A stretch of 48,861 nt of DNA from Rosettibacter sp964572725 (lineage in GTDB: Bacteria; Bacteroidota; Ignavibacteria; Ignavibacteriales; Melioribacteraceae), in contig CAZNFW010000021.1 in NCBI GenBank assembly GCA_964572725.1, positions 1 to 48,861 of the forward strand, in the 5' to 3' direction. Positions within the stretch are counted from its first letter, which is position 1; each line of letters starts with the position of its first letter. Below, piece after piece: positions 9,005 through 18,066 of this stretch. The notes beneath the pieces are model-generated. The model was not told the origin of the DNA. It saw only the letters and a program-made list of their open reading frames with translations, and made no database searches. Position numbers and translations under genes: made by a program.

Positions 9005-9901
9005 TAAGATAATTGATAAAGCAAGACAAATAATGATGAATAATAAAGAAATTATTATAGGTATTGTGAAGAAATCAGAAATTAACATTTTAATTCCTAC
9101 ATATGCTAAAACTACTGCTACACCATATTTCAAGTACACAAACAAATCAACTATGCCTGCCAGAGCAAAATAAAGTGCTCTAAGCCCAAGAATTGCAAAT
9201 ATATTAGATGTGATTATAATAAAAGGGTCATGCGTGATAGCAATTACTGCTGGGATAGAATCGATGGCGAAAACAATATCTGAAGATTCAATTAAAATAA
9301 GAGTTAGGAAAAGGGGAGTAAGAAAAATTTTTCCATTTAATTTTACGAAAAATTTCCCTCCTTCGTATTGTGTTAATATCCTGAACTTTTTTGTAATGAA
9401 TTTTATTGCAGGATTTTTCTCATAATTGATTTTTTCTTCTTTTTGAAATGCCATTTTGTATGCTGCATAAAAAAGGAGAATTCCAAATACATAAATAATT
9501 GGGTGAAATATTTTTATTAATGTTACACCAGCAAGAATAAAAATAATTCTCATTATAATTGCACTAATAATTCCCCATTTGAGAATATGAGGCTGATGGA
9601 CATCTTTAATGTTCATAACATTGAATATCATCAAGAAGACAAAAAGATTGTCAACAGATAAAGATTTTTCAATTAAATAACCAGCAAGAAATTCCAATGC
9701 TTTTTGATGCCCATCTTCAAGGAAAAAATAAATAAGCAGGTTAAAAAACAGAGCGGTAATTATCCATATGCCGCTCCAGATTAAACTTGACCTTATACCA
9801 ATTTTATCTTTTCTATGGTCAGTTACATAAAGGTCAATATAAAACATTATTGCTACTAATAAAGAAAATATAACCCAGAATAAAAAATGTCCGTGTATCA
9901 T
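8975..9901 (-). CDS. TerC/Alx family integral membrane protein
   Basis: A 308-residue membrane protein with about nine helices. Family marks are DLYVTDHR near the N-terminus, GYLIEKSLSVDNLFVF at about residue 75-92 and ESSDIVFAIDSIPA at about 205-220, with the conserved acidic residues in helices present. The length and the VTDHR and EKSLSVDN forms are closer to Alx-type members than to short TerC. Alx proteins have been linked to manganese export, but the function of this one is not shown by the sequence. It is the last gene of a minus-strand operon, starting three bases after the pdaD stop. Its 3' end overlaps the end of the convergent SSS transporter gene by 30 bases. Confidence 0.93.
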   Translation of the reverse strand: MIHGHFLFWVIFSLLVAIMFYIDLYVTDHRKDKIGIRSSLIWSGIWIITALFFNLLIYFFLEDGHQKALEFLAGYLIEKSLSVDNLFVFLMIFNVMNIKDVHQPHILKWGIISAIIMRIIFILAGVTLIKIFHPIIYVFGILLFYAAYKMAFQKEEKINYEKNPAIKFITKKFRILTQYEGGKFFVKLNGKIFLTPLFLTLILIESSDIVFAIDSIPAVIAITHDPFIIITSNIFAILGLRALYFALAGIVDLFVYLKYGVAVVLAYVGIKMLISDFFTIPIIISLLFIIICLALSIILSLIKKKHSG

Positions 9902-9904
9902 AAG

Positions 9905-10450
9905 TTATGGTAAAAGAACTCCGACAGCAATTACTGTTGTCCAGAGCCCATTTTTATCTCCTTGTGCTGATTGTGTAATATTGAAAGTACGAACAATTTT
10001 ACCTGACATTTTGTAAACCTGTTCACGTTCGTTCCAGGCTTTTTCAGCATCGAATTCAATTCCTAAAGTTGTAGCAAGCATTGTAGCTGCTAAATCTTCT
10101 GCGTAATCACCAGCAATTTTTTCTGTTTGTCCAAATGGATGATGTTCTGAGAGGTATCCATACATATTTTTATCTGCAGGAATAGCTACACCAATTGAAG
10201 AGGCAATTAATCTGTTTGGTTCGTTAGTAGAATTTCTTGCTATTACACAATGAGTTATCTGCCCTGGTTTTAATAATTTTAGTCCTTGACTTCGTGGAAT
10301 TATTTTGCAACCTACAGGGAAAATACTGCTGACTGATACAAGATTACAAATTTCAATACCAGCGCTGCGAAGAGCCAATTCGAAAGAAGCCAAATATTCT
10401 TTATGCTTTCCAACGCCTTTTGTAAAAAAGATTTTAGTTGGAACGTACAC
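9905..10450 (-). CDS. pdaD: Pyruvoyl-dependent arginine decarboxylase
   Basis: Converts arginine to agmatine, the first step of a polyamine route. The proenzyme cuts itself between two serines to form a pyruvoyl group; the site is seen as NLVSVSSIFP, Ser41-Ser42 from the start used here. Other conserved parts are GQITHCVIARNSTNEPNRLI and LSEHHPFGQT. The start chosen is GTG 10450, because GGAGG at 10463-10459 lies eight bases ahead. The in-frame ATG 10477 would add nine residues, and a second ATG overlaps the ribosome site itself. With GTG the protein has 181 residues and starts YVPTKIFFTKGVG, as I recall for Chlorobium homologues. The gene lies between tyrS and a TerC-family gene in a four-gene operon. 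Confidence 0.93.
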   Translation of the reverse strand: MYVPTKIFFTKGVGKHKEYLASFELALRSAGIEICNLVSVSSIFPVGCKIIPRSQGLKLLKPGQITHCVIARNSTNEPNRLIASSIGVAIPADKNMYGYLSEHHPFGQTEKIAGDYAEDLAATMLATTLGIEFDAEKAWNEREQVYKMSGKIVRTFNITQSAQGDKNGLWTTVIAVGVLLP

Positions 10451-10469
10451 TTTGTTTACCTCCATTAAT

Positions 10470-11705
10470 TTAATCATAAGTTAATCTAATAAAATTTCTT
10501 TTGCCAACTTTTAAAATCATTGGTTTATTTATTTTAATTATTTGTTTAATATCAGAAATTTTTTCTCCATCAATTGAAACACCACCTTGAATTACAAGTC
10601 GCCTTGCTTCGCTCCTTGAAGGTGCAAACCCTACTTTCACAATTAAATCGAGTATCTCAATTTCCTTTAAATTATTTTCAAACTTAAATTCTGGGATTTC
10701 ATCAGGAAGTCCTTTTTTAACAAATATATTATCAAATTCTCTCTCTGCTTCGTAAGCTGCTTCTTCTGAATGATACATACTTACCAGTTTACGTGCTAAG
10801 GCTCGTTTGATATCCCTCGGGTTAACATCAGGATTTTCAAGTTGCTGCTTAATTTTTTTCAACTCTTCGTTTGATACATCTGTTGTCAATTCAAAATATG
10901 TATAAATTAATTCATCAGGAATTGAAAGTGTTTTACCATAAATTTCTTTTGGTGGTTCATTAATTCCAATGTAATTATCAAGTGACTTGCTCATCTTTTC
11001 TACACCATCAGTTCCAACAAGTAATGGCATTGTTAAAATTACCTGAGGTGATAAGCCAAATTCTCTTTGAATATCTCTTCCAACAAGTAAATTAAATTTC
11101 TGATCTGTGCCTCCAAGCTCCACATCACTTTGAATTGCTACTGAATCCATAGCTTGAGCAAGTGGATATAAAATTTCGTGTATGCTAATGGGAATTCCAT
11201 TTTTATATCTTTTAGTAAAATCATCTCTTTCAAGCATTCTTGCAACAGTATATTTCGATGCTAATTTAATTACATCAGCAAAAGTCATTTTTCCAAGCCA
11301 TTCAGAATTAAATACTATTTTTGTTTTTTCTCTGTCAAGAATTTTAGAGGCCTGTTCAAAATATGTTCTGCCGTTTTCTCTTGCTTCTTCAAATGATAAC
11401 GGTGGACGTGCAGAATTTCTTCCAGATGGATCGCCTATCATCCCTGTAAAATCACCAATGATTAAAATTGCTGTATGACCAAGCTGTTGAAATTGTGCAA
11501 GTTTTCTTAGAACTACAGAGTGTCCTAAATGTAAATCTGGTCGTGTTGGGTCACATCCAAGTTTAATGTTAAGTGGTTTATTTTCTTTTAATGATTTTTC
11601 AAGTTTTTCAACTAATTCTTCTTCCGGTATTATTTCAGATACTCCGCGCTTGATAATGTCCATTTGTTCATTTACGGGGGGAAAGGAAATTTTTTTCTCC
11701 AACAT
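10470..11705 (-). CDS. tyrS: Tyrosyl-tRNA synthetase
   Basis: Class I synthetase charging tRNA-Tyr, 411 residues. The HIGH motif is DLHLGHSVV (about residue 57), the KMSKS loop is VEKMSKSLD (about 240), and GGTDQKFN marks the tyrosine site region. A C-terminal S4 RNA-binding domain covers about residues 345-411 (FAPSRSEARRLVIQGGV). GGAG lies eight bases before ATG 11705. It follows smpB by eight bases and precedes pdaD, all on the minus strand, so two translation genes head this operon. Confidence 0.97.
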   Translation of the reverse strand: MLEKKISFPPVNEQMDIIKRGVSEIIPEEELVEKLEKSLKENKPLNIKLGCDPTRPDLHLGHSVVLRKLAQFQQLGHTAILIIGDFTGMIGDPSGRNSARPPLSFEEARENGRTYFEQASKILDREKTKIVFNSEWLGKMTFADVIKLASKYTVARMLERDDFTKRYKNGIPISIHEILYPLAQAMDSVAIQSDVELGGTDQKFNLLVGRDIQREFGLSPQVILTMPLLVGTDGVEKMSKSLDNYIGINEPPKEIYGKTLSIPDELIYTYFELTTDVSNEELKKIKQQLENPDVNPRDIKRALARKLVSMYHSEEAAYEAEREFDNIFVKKGLPDEIPEFKFENNLKEIEILDLIVKVGFAPSRSEARRLVIQGGVSIDGEKISDIKQIIKINKPMILKVGKRNFIRLTYD

Positions 11706-11713
11706 TTTCTCCT

Positions 11714-12175
11714 TTATTTCTGTCTGAATTTTCTCTGCATTTCTCGATTAAAATCTCTTTTTGCTATGTCTTCTCGTTTGTCATATTTCTTTTTGCCAGT
11801 TGCAAGTGCCAATTCAACTTTTACTTTTCCATTTTTAAAATACATTCTTAGCGGTATTAATGTATTGCCTTTTTCTTCGACTGCTCTTTTTAATTTTCTA
11901 ATCTCGTTCTTTTTTAATAATAATTTTCTTTTTCTTAATGGGTCATGATTATTATAACTTCCCTGATCATATACAGAAATATTTGCATTAATTAGCCATA
12001 CTTCATCATTTTGAATAACTGCATAACTGTCAACCAAACTTGCTTTATTTTGCCTTAAAGCTTTTACCTCAGTTCCAACAAGAACAATACCAGCTTCGTA
12101 TTTTTGTCTTATAAAATACTCATGCTGAGCTTTGCGGTTAACAGTTATGTTCTTTTCTTCTGAATTTTCTATCAT
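11714..12175 (-). CDS. smpB: SsrA-binding protein SmpB
   Basis: Binds tmRNA and delivers it to stalled ribosomes in trans-translation. It has 153 residues from ATG 12175; an in-frame TTG at 12214 would add 13 unlikely residues. Conserved parts are NRKAQHEYFI near the N-terminus, GIVLVGTEVKALRQ, the NHDPLRKRKLLL stretch and the basic C-terminal tail (KKKYDKREDIAKRD) that enters the mRNA channel. It is the first gene of a minus-strand operon with tyrS and is divergent from the methyltransferase gene. The tmRNA gene itself is not in the window. Confidence 0.96.
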   Translation of the reverse strand: MIENSEEKNITVNRKAQHEYFIRQKYEAGIVLVGTEVKALRQNKASLVDSYAVIQNDEVWLINANISVYDQGSYNNHDPLRKRKLLLKKNEIRKLKRAVEEKGNTLIPLRMYFKNGKVKVELALATGKKKYDKREDIAKRDFNREMQRKFRQK

Positions 12176-12326
12176 AATTAAAAAAAAGCGAACAAAATTT
12201 ATTTTTAATGACAAATAAATGCAAGAATTTAACTTTATCCAAATTCATTTTGAAAAAATTTTTTCCTCTTATTTGAGAGCTTTCAAACTTTGTTTAAATT
12301 GGAGTTCAAGAATTATAAAAAAATTT

Positions 12327-13106
12327 ATGGCAGAAAAACATTATTACGAACAAAAAGAATTTACAAGAAATTATCTAATTCCTTTTTTTCAAAAACATAT
12401 TCCTGATTTTCATAAACTGAAAGTACTTGAGATTGGATGTGCTGAAGGCGGATTGATTGAAGAATTAATTTCTATAGGAATTGAAGCTGTAGGAATTGAA
12501 CTCGATGAAAGAAGAGTTGAGATTGCAAATAGAAAAAATCCTGCGCTGAAAATCCTTGTTGGTGATATAACTGATTCTAAATTGATTGAAAAAATTTCTA
12601 ATCACTTAGAATTTACCTCAGGTTTTGATTTTATAATTATGAGAGAGGTTATTGAACATATAAAAAATAAAAAAGCTGCTTTCGAAAACTTAAATATTTT
12701 ACTAAAAGAAAATGGATTTTTATTTATTAGTTTCCCTCCAAAATTTTCCCCGTTTGCAGGACATCAACAAATTGGAAAAAGCTTCTTGAAAGCAATTCCT
12801 TATTTGCATCTAATTCCAAAATTTATTCTTAAGCCAGTTGCAAAAATGTTGAACGAAAGGGAAGATTACATTGACGAGATTAAACTTCATTTTTCAACAG
12901 GGTGCACAATCAAAGAATTTGAAAGATTATCTCAAGAGCACAATTTTAATGTTGTGAAAAAAGATTTGTATCTGTTTAGACCAATTTACAGTATAAGATT
13001 TGGATTGCCTACTGTTATACTCCCTGACATTCCGATTCTTAGTGAATTTATATCTTTTGGATGCGAAGCTTTACTAAGAAAAACAAATAAAAATATTAAT
13101 GGATAA
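12327..13106 (+). CDS. Class I SAM-dependent methyltransferase, function unknown
   Basis: A Rossmann-fold methyltransferase with motif I VLEIGCAEGGLIEEL, an acidic residue ending strand 2 (GIELDERR) and a motif IV-like FDFIIMREVIEHI that suggests the UbiG/Methyltransf_11-like group. The start is uncertain. ATG 12327 gives 259 residues beginning MAEKHYYEQK. ATG 12219 gives 295, but its extra 36 residues look like translated AT-rich DNA and neither start has a good ribosome site. The longer form would leave only 43 bases for divergent promoters with smpB. Its stop overlaps the next gene, a secreted protein, so the two are probably co-transcribed. The substrate is unknown. Confidence 0.82.
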   Translation: MAEKHYYEQKEFTRNYLIPFFQKHIPDFHKLKVLEIGCAEGGLIEELISIGIEAVGIELDERRVEIANRKNPALKILVGDITDSKLIEKISNHLEFTSGFDFIIMREVIEHIKNKKAAFENLNILLKENGFLFISFPPKFSPFAGHQQIGKSFLKAIPYLHLIPKFILKPVAKMLNEREDYIDEIKLHFSTGCTIKEFERLSQEHNFNVVKKDLYLFRPIYSIRFGLPTVILPDIPILSEFISFGCEALLRKTNKNING

Positions 13107-13110
13107 TAAA

Positions 13111-13944
13111 ATGAAAAAAATTAGAATAAGTCTTTTATTTATTTTTTGTTTAAGCATATCTCTTTTTGCACAGTTTGAAGTTGAATTTAACAAAATTGAA
13201 GGTTCATTAGAAAAATCCGATAAGTATCAAAAAAATTTTGGAAGATACGATGGATATGAAATTCAATTTTATGAAGGGGAAGAAGTAAATTTTCTTATAC
13301 ATTCGGATGAATTTTCACCCCGATTAGTTTTTGTAAATCCAGAAGGAAAAGTCTTTAAGGAATCATTAATTGAGAAAATGAATATTGCAACAATTATTAC
13401 AAAAATTCCTGTTAGTGGTGAATGGATTTTGTATGTAGTAGGAGATTCAACATCATCTGGGAGTTACACATTACAATTAGCAGTTGCAGCAGCTAATTCT
13501 GTTTCACTTCCACGAAATTCTGATTTTTGCACAACGCTCAATTTTTTGCTTGCTCATTCAAAAGCTTACTTTTTATTGCTCGAAACACCTGTGAATTTAA
13601 AACAGTCTTTTATAAAACTTAATGGTTCTGTTGATGCTTTCATAGATGAGATTGATGGTTCATACATTGCTAAATTTTATGAAGGAAATGATTTAAGAGA
13701 AGCTGAAAAAATTTTTCAAGGATTAATTAAAAGCATAAAAAATTGTTTGGGCAAAAACTGGTTAATGCAGTCAAAAGACTGGCAAAAAAATGATGATTAT
13801 AAAATTAAAGGCAATTTAATTACTGAAATAAAAAGTGATATTGCAAGATACATTCAGATTTCTTTAATTGATTTTAAGAATTCCAGACAAAAATTTATGG
13901 GGGACTACGTTGTTCAGGTAGAGATTAATAGAAAACCTGATTAA
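13111..13944 (+). CDS. Secreted protein of unknown function with a PPC-like beta domain
   Basis: A signal peptide (MKKIRISLLFIFCLSISLFAQ) supports ATG 13111; ATG 13099 is possible and would overlap the methyltransferase stop. The mature protein is about 256 residues. Residues 40-120 look like a pre-peptidase C-terminal type beta-sandwich (YEIQFYEGEEVNFLI, then SGEWILYVVGD and SGSYTLQL). The second half, from about residue 125, has no domain I recognise. It is probably periplasmic or exported. It lies between a methyltransferase gene and fni, with 68 bases before fni in which I see no clear signal. Confidence 0.8.
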   Translation: MKKIRISLLFIFCLSISLFAQFEVEFNKIEGSLEKSDKYQKNFGRYDGYEIQFYEGEEVNFLIHSDEFSPRLVFVNPEGKVFKESLIEKMNIATIITKIPVSGEWILYVVGDSTSSGSYTLQLAVAAANSVSLPRNSDFCTTLNFLLAHSKAYFLLLETPVNLKQSFIKLNGSVDAFIDEIDGSYIAKFYEGNDLREAEKIFQGLIKSIKNCLGKNWLMQSKDWQKNDDYKIKGNLITEIKSDIARYIQISLIDFKNSRQKFMGDYVVQVEINRKPD

Positions 13945-14012
13945 TCTGAATTTGTCAAAAAATCTAATTCGAAAAAATTTTTTATTTTCATTTTTAAATT
14001 CGAGATTTATTG

Positions 14013-15047
14013 ATGCCAGACTCAAAAGTAGTTAACCGTAAAAAAGAACATATAAAAATCTGTTTGAATGAAGATGTTAATTTTATTACAAAATCCAATG
14101 GTTTTGAAAATTATGAGTTCGAGCATTATGCAATTACTGAAGTTGAGTTTGATAAAATTCAATTAAGCACAAAATTTTTTTCAAAAAAAATTTACTATCC
14201 CATTCTTATATCTTCAATGACAGGCGGGACTAAAGAATCGGAAATAATTAATGAAAGATTGGCAATTGTAGCAAAGACCTTTAATATTCCGATAGGTGTT
14301 GGAAGTCAAAGACAGGCTTTAGATGATAAAAAATATTTGGACTCATATAAAGTATTTCGAAAAAATTGTGGAAATGTTCCATTGATTGGTAATATCGGAG
14401 CTTATCAAGTTGCAAATTCAAAAAATGTTGTAGAACAGATAAATTATTTAATTGACATTATTGAAGCCGATGCAATGATAATTCATTTGAATCCGTTGCA
14501 GGAACTTTTACAGAAAGAAGGTGAACCAAATTTCAAAGGACTTCTTAAGAATATTGAAAAACTTACATCAAAAATTAAATTACCTTTTATTATTAAAGAA
14601 GTTGGATGCGGAATAAGCAAATCTGCAGCAAAAAAATTACTTGATGCTGGTGTAAAAGGAATTGATGTTGCAGGAGCTGGAGGTACAAGCTGGGCTGCTG
14701 TTGAATTATTAAGAAATGACGAAAAAAGTATTTTTAGAGATTGGGGTTTGCCAACTTCATATTGCGTGAGAACTGTAAGCGAATTAAAAAAAAATTATAA
14801 CTTCTTATTAATTTCTTCAGGTGGTATAACTAATGGGATTGAAATTGCAAAATCTTTATCACTTGGTGCAGACATTGTCGGCATAGCAAGAATAATTCTA
14901 AAATCTATTGTTAATAGCATTGATGATACTGTAAAGTTGCTTGAATTGTGGATTGATGAATTGAAAAAAGTTATGTATTTGACAGGCTCACAAAATCTTA
15001 ATCAATTGAAAAAAGTAAAACTTATAAAAAAATCGGAACTGCATTGA
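14013..15047 (+). CDS. fni: Type 2 isopentenyl-diphosphate delta-isomerase (FMN-dependent)
   Basis: Interconverts IPP and DMAPP using reduced FMN, supplying both prenyl units. It has 344 residues from ATG 14013, where an adjacent TTG 14010 is less likely. Conserved parts are RKKEHI at the N-terminus, SSMTGGT, GVGSQRQAL, HLNPLQELLQKEG with the metal/substrate residues, IKEVGCGIS, DVAGAGGTSW and the FMN phosphate loop SSGGITNG. Its stop TGA overlaps the TTG start of the prenyl synthase gene, so the two enzymes of consecutive steps are probably translationally coupled. Confidence 0.95.
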   Translation: MPDSKVVNRKKEHIKICLNEDVNFITKSNGFENYEFEHYAITEVEFDKIQLSTKFFSKKIYYPILISSMTGGTKESEIINERLAIVAKTFNIPIGVGSQRQALDDKKYLDSYKVFRKNCGNVPLIGNIGAYQVANSKNVVEQINYLIDIIEADAMIIHLNPLQELLQKEGEPNFKGLLKNIEKLTSKIKLPFIIKEVGCGISKSAAKKLLDAGVKGIDVAGAGGTSWAAVELLRNDEKSIFRDWGLPTSYCVRTVSELKKNYNFLLISSGGITNGIEIAKSLSLGADIVGIARIILKSIVNSIDDTVKLLELWIDELKKVMYLTGSQNLNQLKKVKLIKKSELH

Positions 15048-16042
15048 AATCAAAACATCAGGAAAATAAGTATCAAAAAATTTATCAAAGTCAATTAGAT
15101 AATATTGAGCGCAGGTTAAAAAAATTATTATCAAAAAGAAAACCGCGTTCATTGTATGAACCATGCGAATATTCCATTACGGGAGGTGGCAAAAGAATCA
15201 GACCATTTCTGGTTCTAATTTCAGCAAAAGCTGTAGGAGGAAAATTTAATCAGGTTTATAATGCTGCCATTGCAATTGAATTATTTCACAATTTTACACT
15301 TGTACATGACGACATTATGGATAATTCTGATTTGCGACGCGGGAGACTTACTGTGCACAAAAAATTTGATATTAGCACAGCTATACTAACAGGTGATAAT
15401 TTAATTGCTCTTGCTTATGACAACTTGCTTAAAGATTGTAAAAGTAATATAAAAGAAATTGTTTCTGTATTTACAAAAGGAATTATTGAAGTGTGCGAAG
15501 GGCAAAGTCTTGATAAAGAATTCGAACTACGTGATGATGTTACGATTGATGAATATAAAATAATGATTTACAAAAAAACTGCTGCTCTTATAAAAACGAG
15601 CTGTTCAATAGGTGCAAGAATTTGTAACGCAGATAAGAATTTTATTAATATTGTCGAAAATTATGGAAAAAATCTTGGTATGGCTTTTCAAATTCAGGAT
15701 GATTTACTTGATATAACTGGAGATGAAAAAAATTTTGGCAAAAAAATAGGAAGTGATTTAATTGAAGGGAAAAAAACTTATCTGTTCTTAAAAGCTTTAG
15801 AAAAATCAGATGGAATAGACAAAAAGAGATTGCTGAAAGTAATAAAGAATAAAGGAATTTTGCCTGAAGAAGTAAATTTGTATAAAACTATTTATGATAA
15901 ATACAATATTTTAAATGATGCAAAAAATGAAATTCTTTATTATTCTAATCTTGCTTTAAAAAATTTATCAAAACTTCCTGATAAAGAAGGAAGTGAATTG
16001 ATGAACTGGCTGGCAAATTTATTAATAGGTAGAAAAAAATAA
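15044..16042 (+). CDS. Polyprenyl synthetase, short-chain type (FPP or GGPP synthase)
   Basis: Condenses IPP with allylic diphosphates, 332 residues. The first aspartate-rich motif is DDIMD in LVHDDIMDNSDLRRG (about residue 88) and the second is QIQDDLLDITGD (about 215); GGGKRIRP is the IPP-binding segment. The fifth residue before the first motif is Phe, a bulky residue that in this family favours short products; whether FPP or GGPP cannot be told. The start TTG 15044 overlaps the fni stop as TTGA. No ATG or GTG occurs in frame before the essential GGGKRIRP block, so the TTG start is well supported. The gene for HPr starts at the last base of its stop. Confidence 0.92.
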   Translation: MKSKHQENKYQKIYQSQLDNIERRLKKLLSKRKPRSLYEPCEYSITGGGKRIRPFLVLISAKAVGGKFNQVYNAAIAIELFHNFTLVHDDIMDNSDLRRGRLTVHKKFDISTAILTGDNLIALAYDNLLKDCKSNIKEIVSVFTKGIIEVCEGQSLDKEFELRDDVTIDEYKIMIYKKTAALIKTSCSIGARICNADKNFINIVENYGKNLGMAFQIQDDLLDITGDEKNFGKKIGSDLIEGKKTYLFLKALEKSDGIDKKRLLKVIKNKGILPEEVNLYKTIYDKYNILNDAKNEILYYSNLALKNLSKLPDKEGSELMNWLANLLIGRKK

Positions 16043-16308
16043 TGATAGAAAAGAAAGTAAAAATTATAAACAATGCAGGTTTGCATACTCGTCCTGCTGC
16101 TACTCTTGTAAAATTAGCATCAAAATACAAGAGTGATTTTTATCTGCTTAAAGATGGTATGCAGATAAACGGCAAAAGTATTATTGGAGTAATGACACTC
16201 GCAGCCGAAAAAGGTTCTGAGATAACATTGATATTTGATGGTGAAGATGAAGAACAAGCAGCAGCAGAAATAATTGATTATTTTAACAGAGGATTTGACG
16301 AGATTTAA
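16042..16308 (+). CDS. ptsH: Phosphocarrier protein HPr
   Basis: Small PTS phosphocarrier of 88 residues. The active-site His15 is in AGLHTRPA and the regulatory Ser46 in NGKSIIGV, both at the classical positions. Ser46 suggests control by an HPr kinase, whose gene is not in the window. ATG 16042 shares one base with the preceding stop (TAATG). ptsI begins just after its stop. No sugar-specific EII gene is in view, so the role may be regulatory instead of sugar import; that is inference. Confidence 0.96.
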   Translation: MIEKKVKIINNAGLHTRPAATLVKLASKYKSDFYLLKDGMQINGKSIIGVMTLAAEKGSEITLIFDGEDEEQAAAEIIDYFNRGFDEI

Positions 16309-16309
16309 T

Positions 16310-18058
16310 ATGGAAAAAAGACATGAAAATATCTTAAAAGGTATTGCTGCAGCTCCAGGTATTGCAATTGCTCGCGCATTTTTATACGCAAAAGAAAAAG
16401 AATCAATTTCTAATGATTATGTAGATAATTTAGAAGAAGCACTCCAAAATCTTGATAATGCATTGGAACAGTCAAAAAAAGAATTAAGAAAGATTTTTAA
16501 TCTTGCAGTTGATAAACTTGGAGATAAACGTGCAGCTATTTTCGAAGCACAAATTATGATTCTTGACGACCCAATTTTAATTAATACTATCAAAGAAAGA
16601 ATTAAAAAAGAAAAAAGATTGCCTGAATTTATTGTTGATGATGAAATTTCTAAATACACAAAAATAATGAGTGCTTCTAATGAACCTTATATGAAAGAGC
16701 GTTCTCACGATATTGAAGATATAAAAAATAGAATTATTCGAAATCTAAAAAAGAAAAAATGGAAATCGAGAATCACTAGTGATGTTATTGTTGTTACTTC
16801 TAATCTTTCACCGTCAGATACTGTTTTATTTTCTCGTGTTAATGTTAAAGGTTATGTAACTGATTTTGGTGGATTAACTTCTCATGCTGCTATTGTTGCT
16901 CGTTCATTAAATATTCCTGCAGTTGTTGGACTTCATGAAGCAACAAGCAAAATTAAAGATAATGACTTGTTGATTGTAGATGGTTTTCATGGACAGGTTT
17001 ATATTAATCCTGATGAAAAACAAATTGCAGAATACAGAAAAAAAATAGAACAGCTAACACAGTATGACGAAGAGTTATTAAAATTAAGAGAACTTCCAGC
17101 TCAAACACTTGATGGTAAAGAAATTAGTCTTTTTGCAAATCTCGATTTATCTGAGGAAATGACTTTCATAATTCACAACTGTGCAAATGGAATTGGACTT
17201 GTAAGAACTGAACAATTATTTGAAGAGTATGAAGTTTTTCCTGATGAAGATAAACAATATGAAGTTTATAAAAAAATTGCAGAACAAATATATCCTAAGA
17301 TTGTAATTGTAAGAGCATTTGATATTGGAGGAGATAAAGTTTTACCAGTTGATTTGCATGAACCAAATCCAATGCTGGGTTGGCGTGGAATTCGTCTTCT
17401 TCTTGATAATCCTTCTTTATTTAAAACACAAATTCGGGCAGTATTGCGTGCAAGTGCTCATAAAAATGTCTGGTTTATGCTGCCAATGATTTCTTCTTTA
17501 CAGGAAGTAATAAATTCCAAAAAAATAATTGAGGAATGCAAAAAAGAACTGCAGAACGAAGGTAAAGCTTTTGATAAACACATGCCTTTAGGAATTATGA
17601 TTGAAGTTCCTTCAGCTGCAGTTCTTACAAAAGAATTTGCTAAAGAAGTACACTTTTTGAGTATTGGCACAAATGATTTAATTCAATATCTATTAGCTGT
17701 TGATAGAGGTAATGACATTGTATCAAGTCAGTATCAGGAATTTCATCCTGCAGTAATAAGAACCTTACATCATATCATTACAGAAGCAAAAAAATCAAAT
17801 AAAATTGTTAGCATGTGTGGTGAAATGGCAGCAGACCCAATAGCAGTTCCATTATTGATTGGTCTTGGTCTGGATTCGTTGAGTTTATCGGCTGCAGGAA
17901 TTCCATTTCATAAAAAGATTATTCGAAGCCTTAAATTTGAAGACATGAGAAAATTAGCAGAACAATGTCTTCAGCTAAATTCAGAAAAAGAAATAAATCA
18001 AAAACTACACGAGTTTTTCAATAAAAAAATTCAGGATAAAATTCAAAACTTATATTGA
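16310..18058 (+). CDS. ptsI: Phosphoenolpyruvate-protein phosphotransferase (PTS enzyme I)
   Basis: Takes phosphate from PEP and passes it to HPr. From ATG 16310 it has 582 residues, the usual length; an in-frame start at 16274 would overlap ptsH and add 12 residues. The phosphorylated His192 is in GGLTSHAAIVARS. The PEP-binding barrel carries GIGLVRTEQLF, GWRGIRLLL and the late SMCGEMAADP with Cys503 as active-site cysteine. The N-terminal HPr-binding helices are at about residues 30-145. The start is one base after the ptsH stop, so the pair is co-translated. The sugar-isomerase gene follows directly. Confidence 0.96.
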   Translation: MEKRHENILKGIAAAPGIAIARAFLYAKEKESISNDYVDNLEEALQNLDNALEQSKKELRKIFNLAVDKLGDKRAAIFEAQIMILDDPILINTIKERIKKEKRLPEFIVDDEISKYTKIMSASNEPYMKERSHDIEDIKNRIIRNLKKKKWKSRITSDVIVVTSNLSPSDTVLFSRVNVKGYVTDFGGLTSHAAIVARSLNIPAVVGLHEATSKIKDNDLLIVDGFHGQVYINPDEKQIAEYRKKIEQLTQYDEELLKLRELPAQTLDGKEISLFANLDLSEEMTFIIHNCANGIGLVRTEQLFEEYEVFPDEDKQYEVYKKIAEQIYPKIVIVRAFDIGGDKVLPVDLHEPNPMLGWRGIRLLLDNPSLFKTQIRAVLRASAHKNVWFMLPMISSLQEVINSKKIIEECKKELQNEGKAFDKHMPLGIMIEVPSAAVLTKEFAKEVHFLSIGTNDLIQYLLAVDRGNDIVSSQYQEFHPAVIRTLHHIITEAKKSNKIVSMCGEMAADPIAVPLLIGLGLDSLSLSAAGIPFHKKIIRSLKFEDMRKLAEQCLQLNSEKEINQKLHEFFNKKIQDKIQNLY

Positions 18059-18066
18059 GGTATAAA

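Noticed and set aside
12219..12326. N-terminal extension of the methyltransferase from ATG 12219
   Set aside because: The 36 residues look like translated AT-rich spacer, there is no ribosome site, and it would leave almost no room for divergent promoters. Kept only as an alternative start.
13945..14012. Hairpin or operator between the secreted protein and fni
   Set aside because: Only A/T-tract complementarity is present; it is no better than chance in this base composition.
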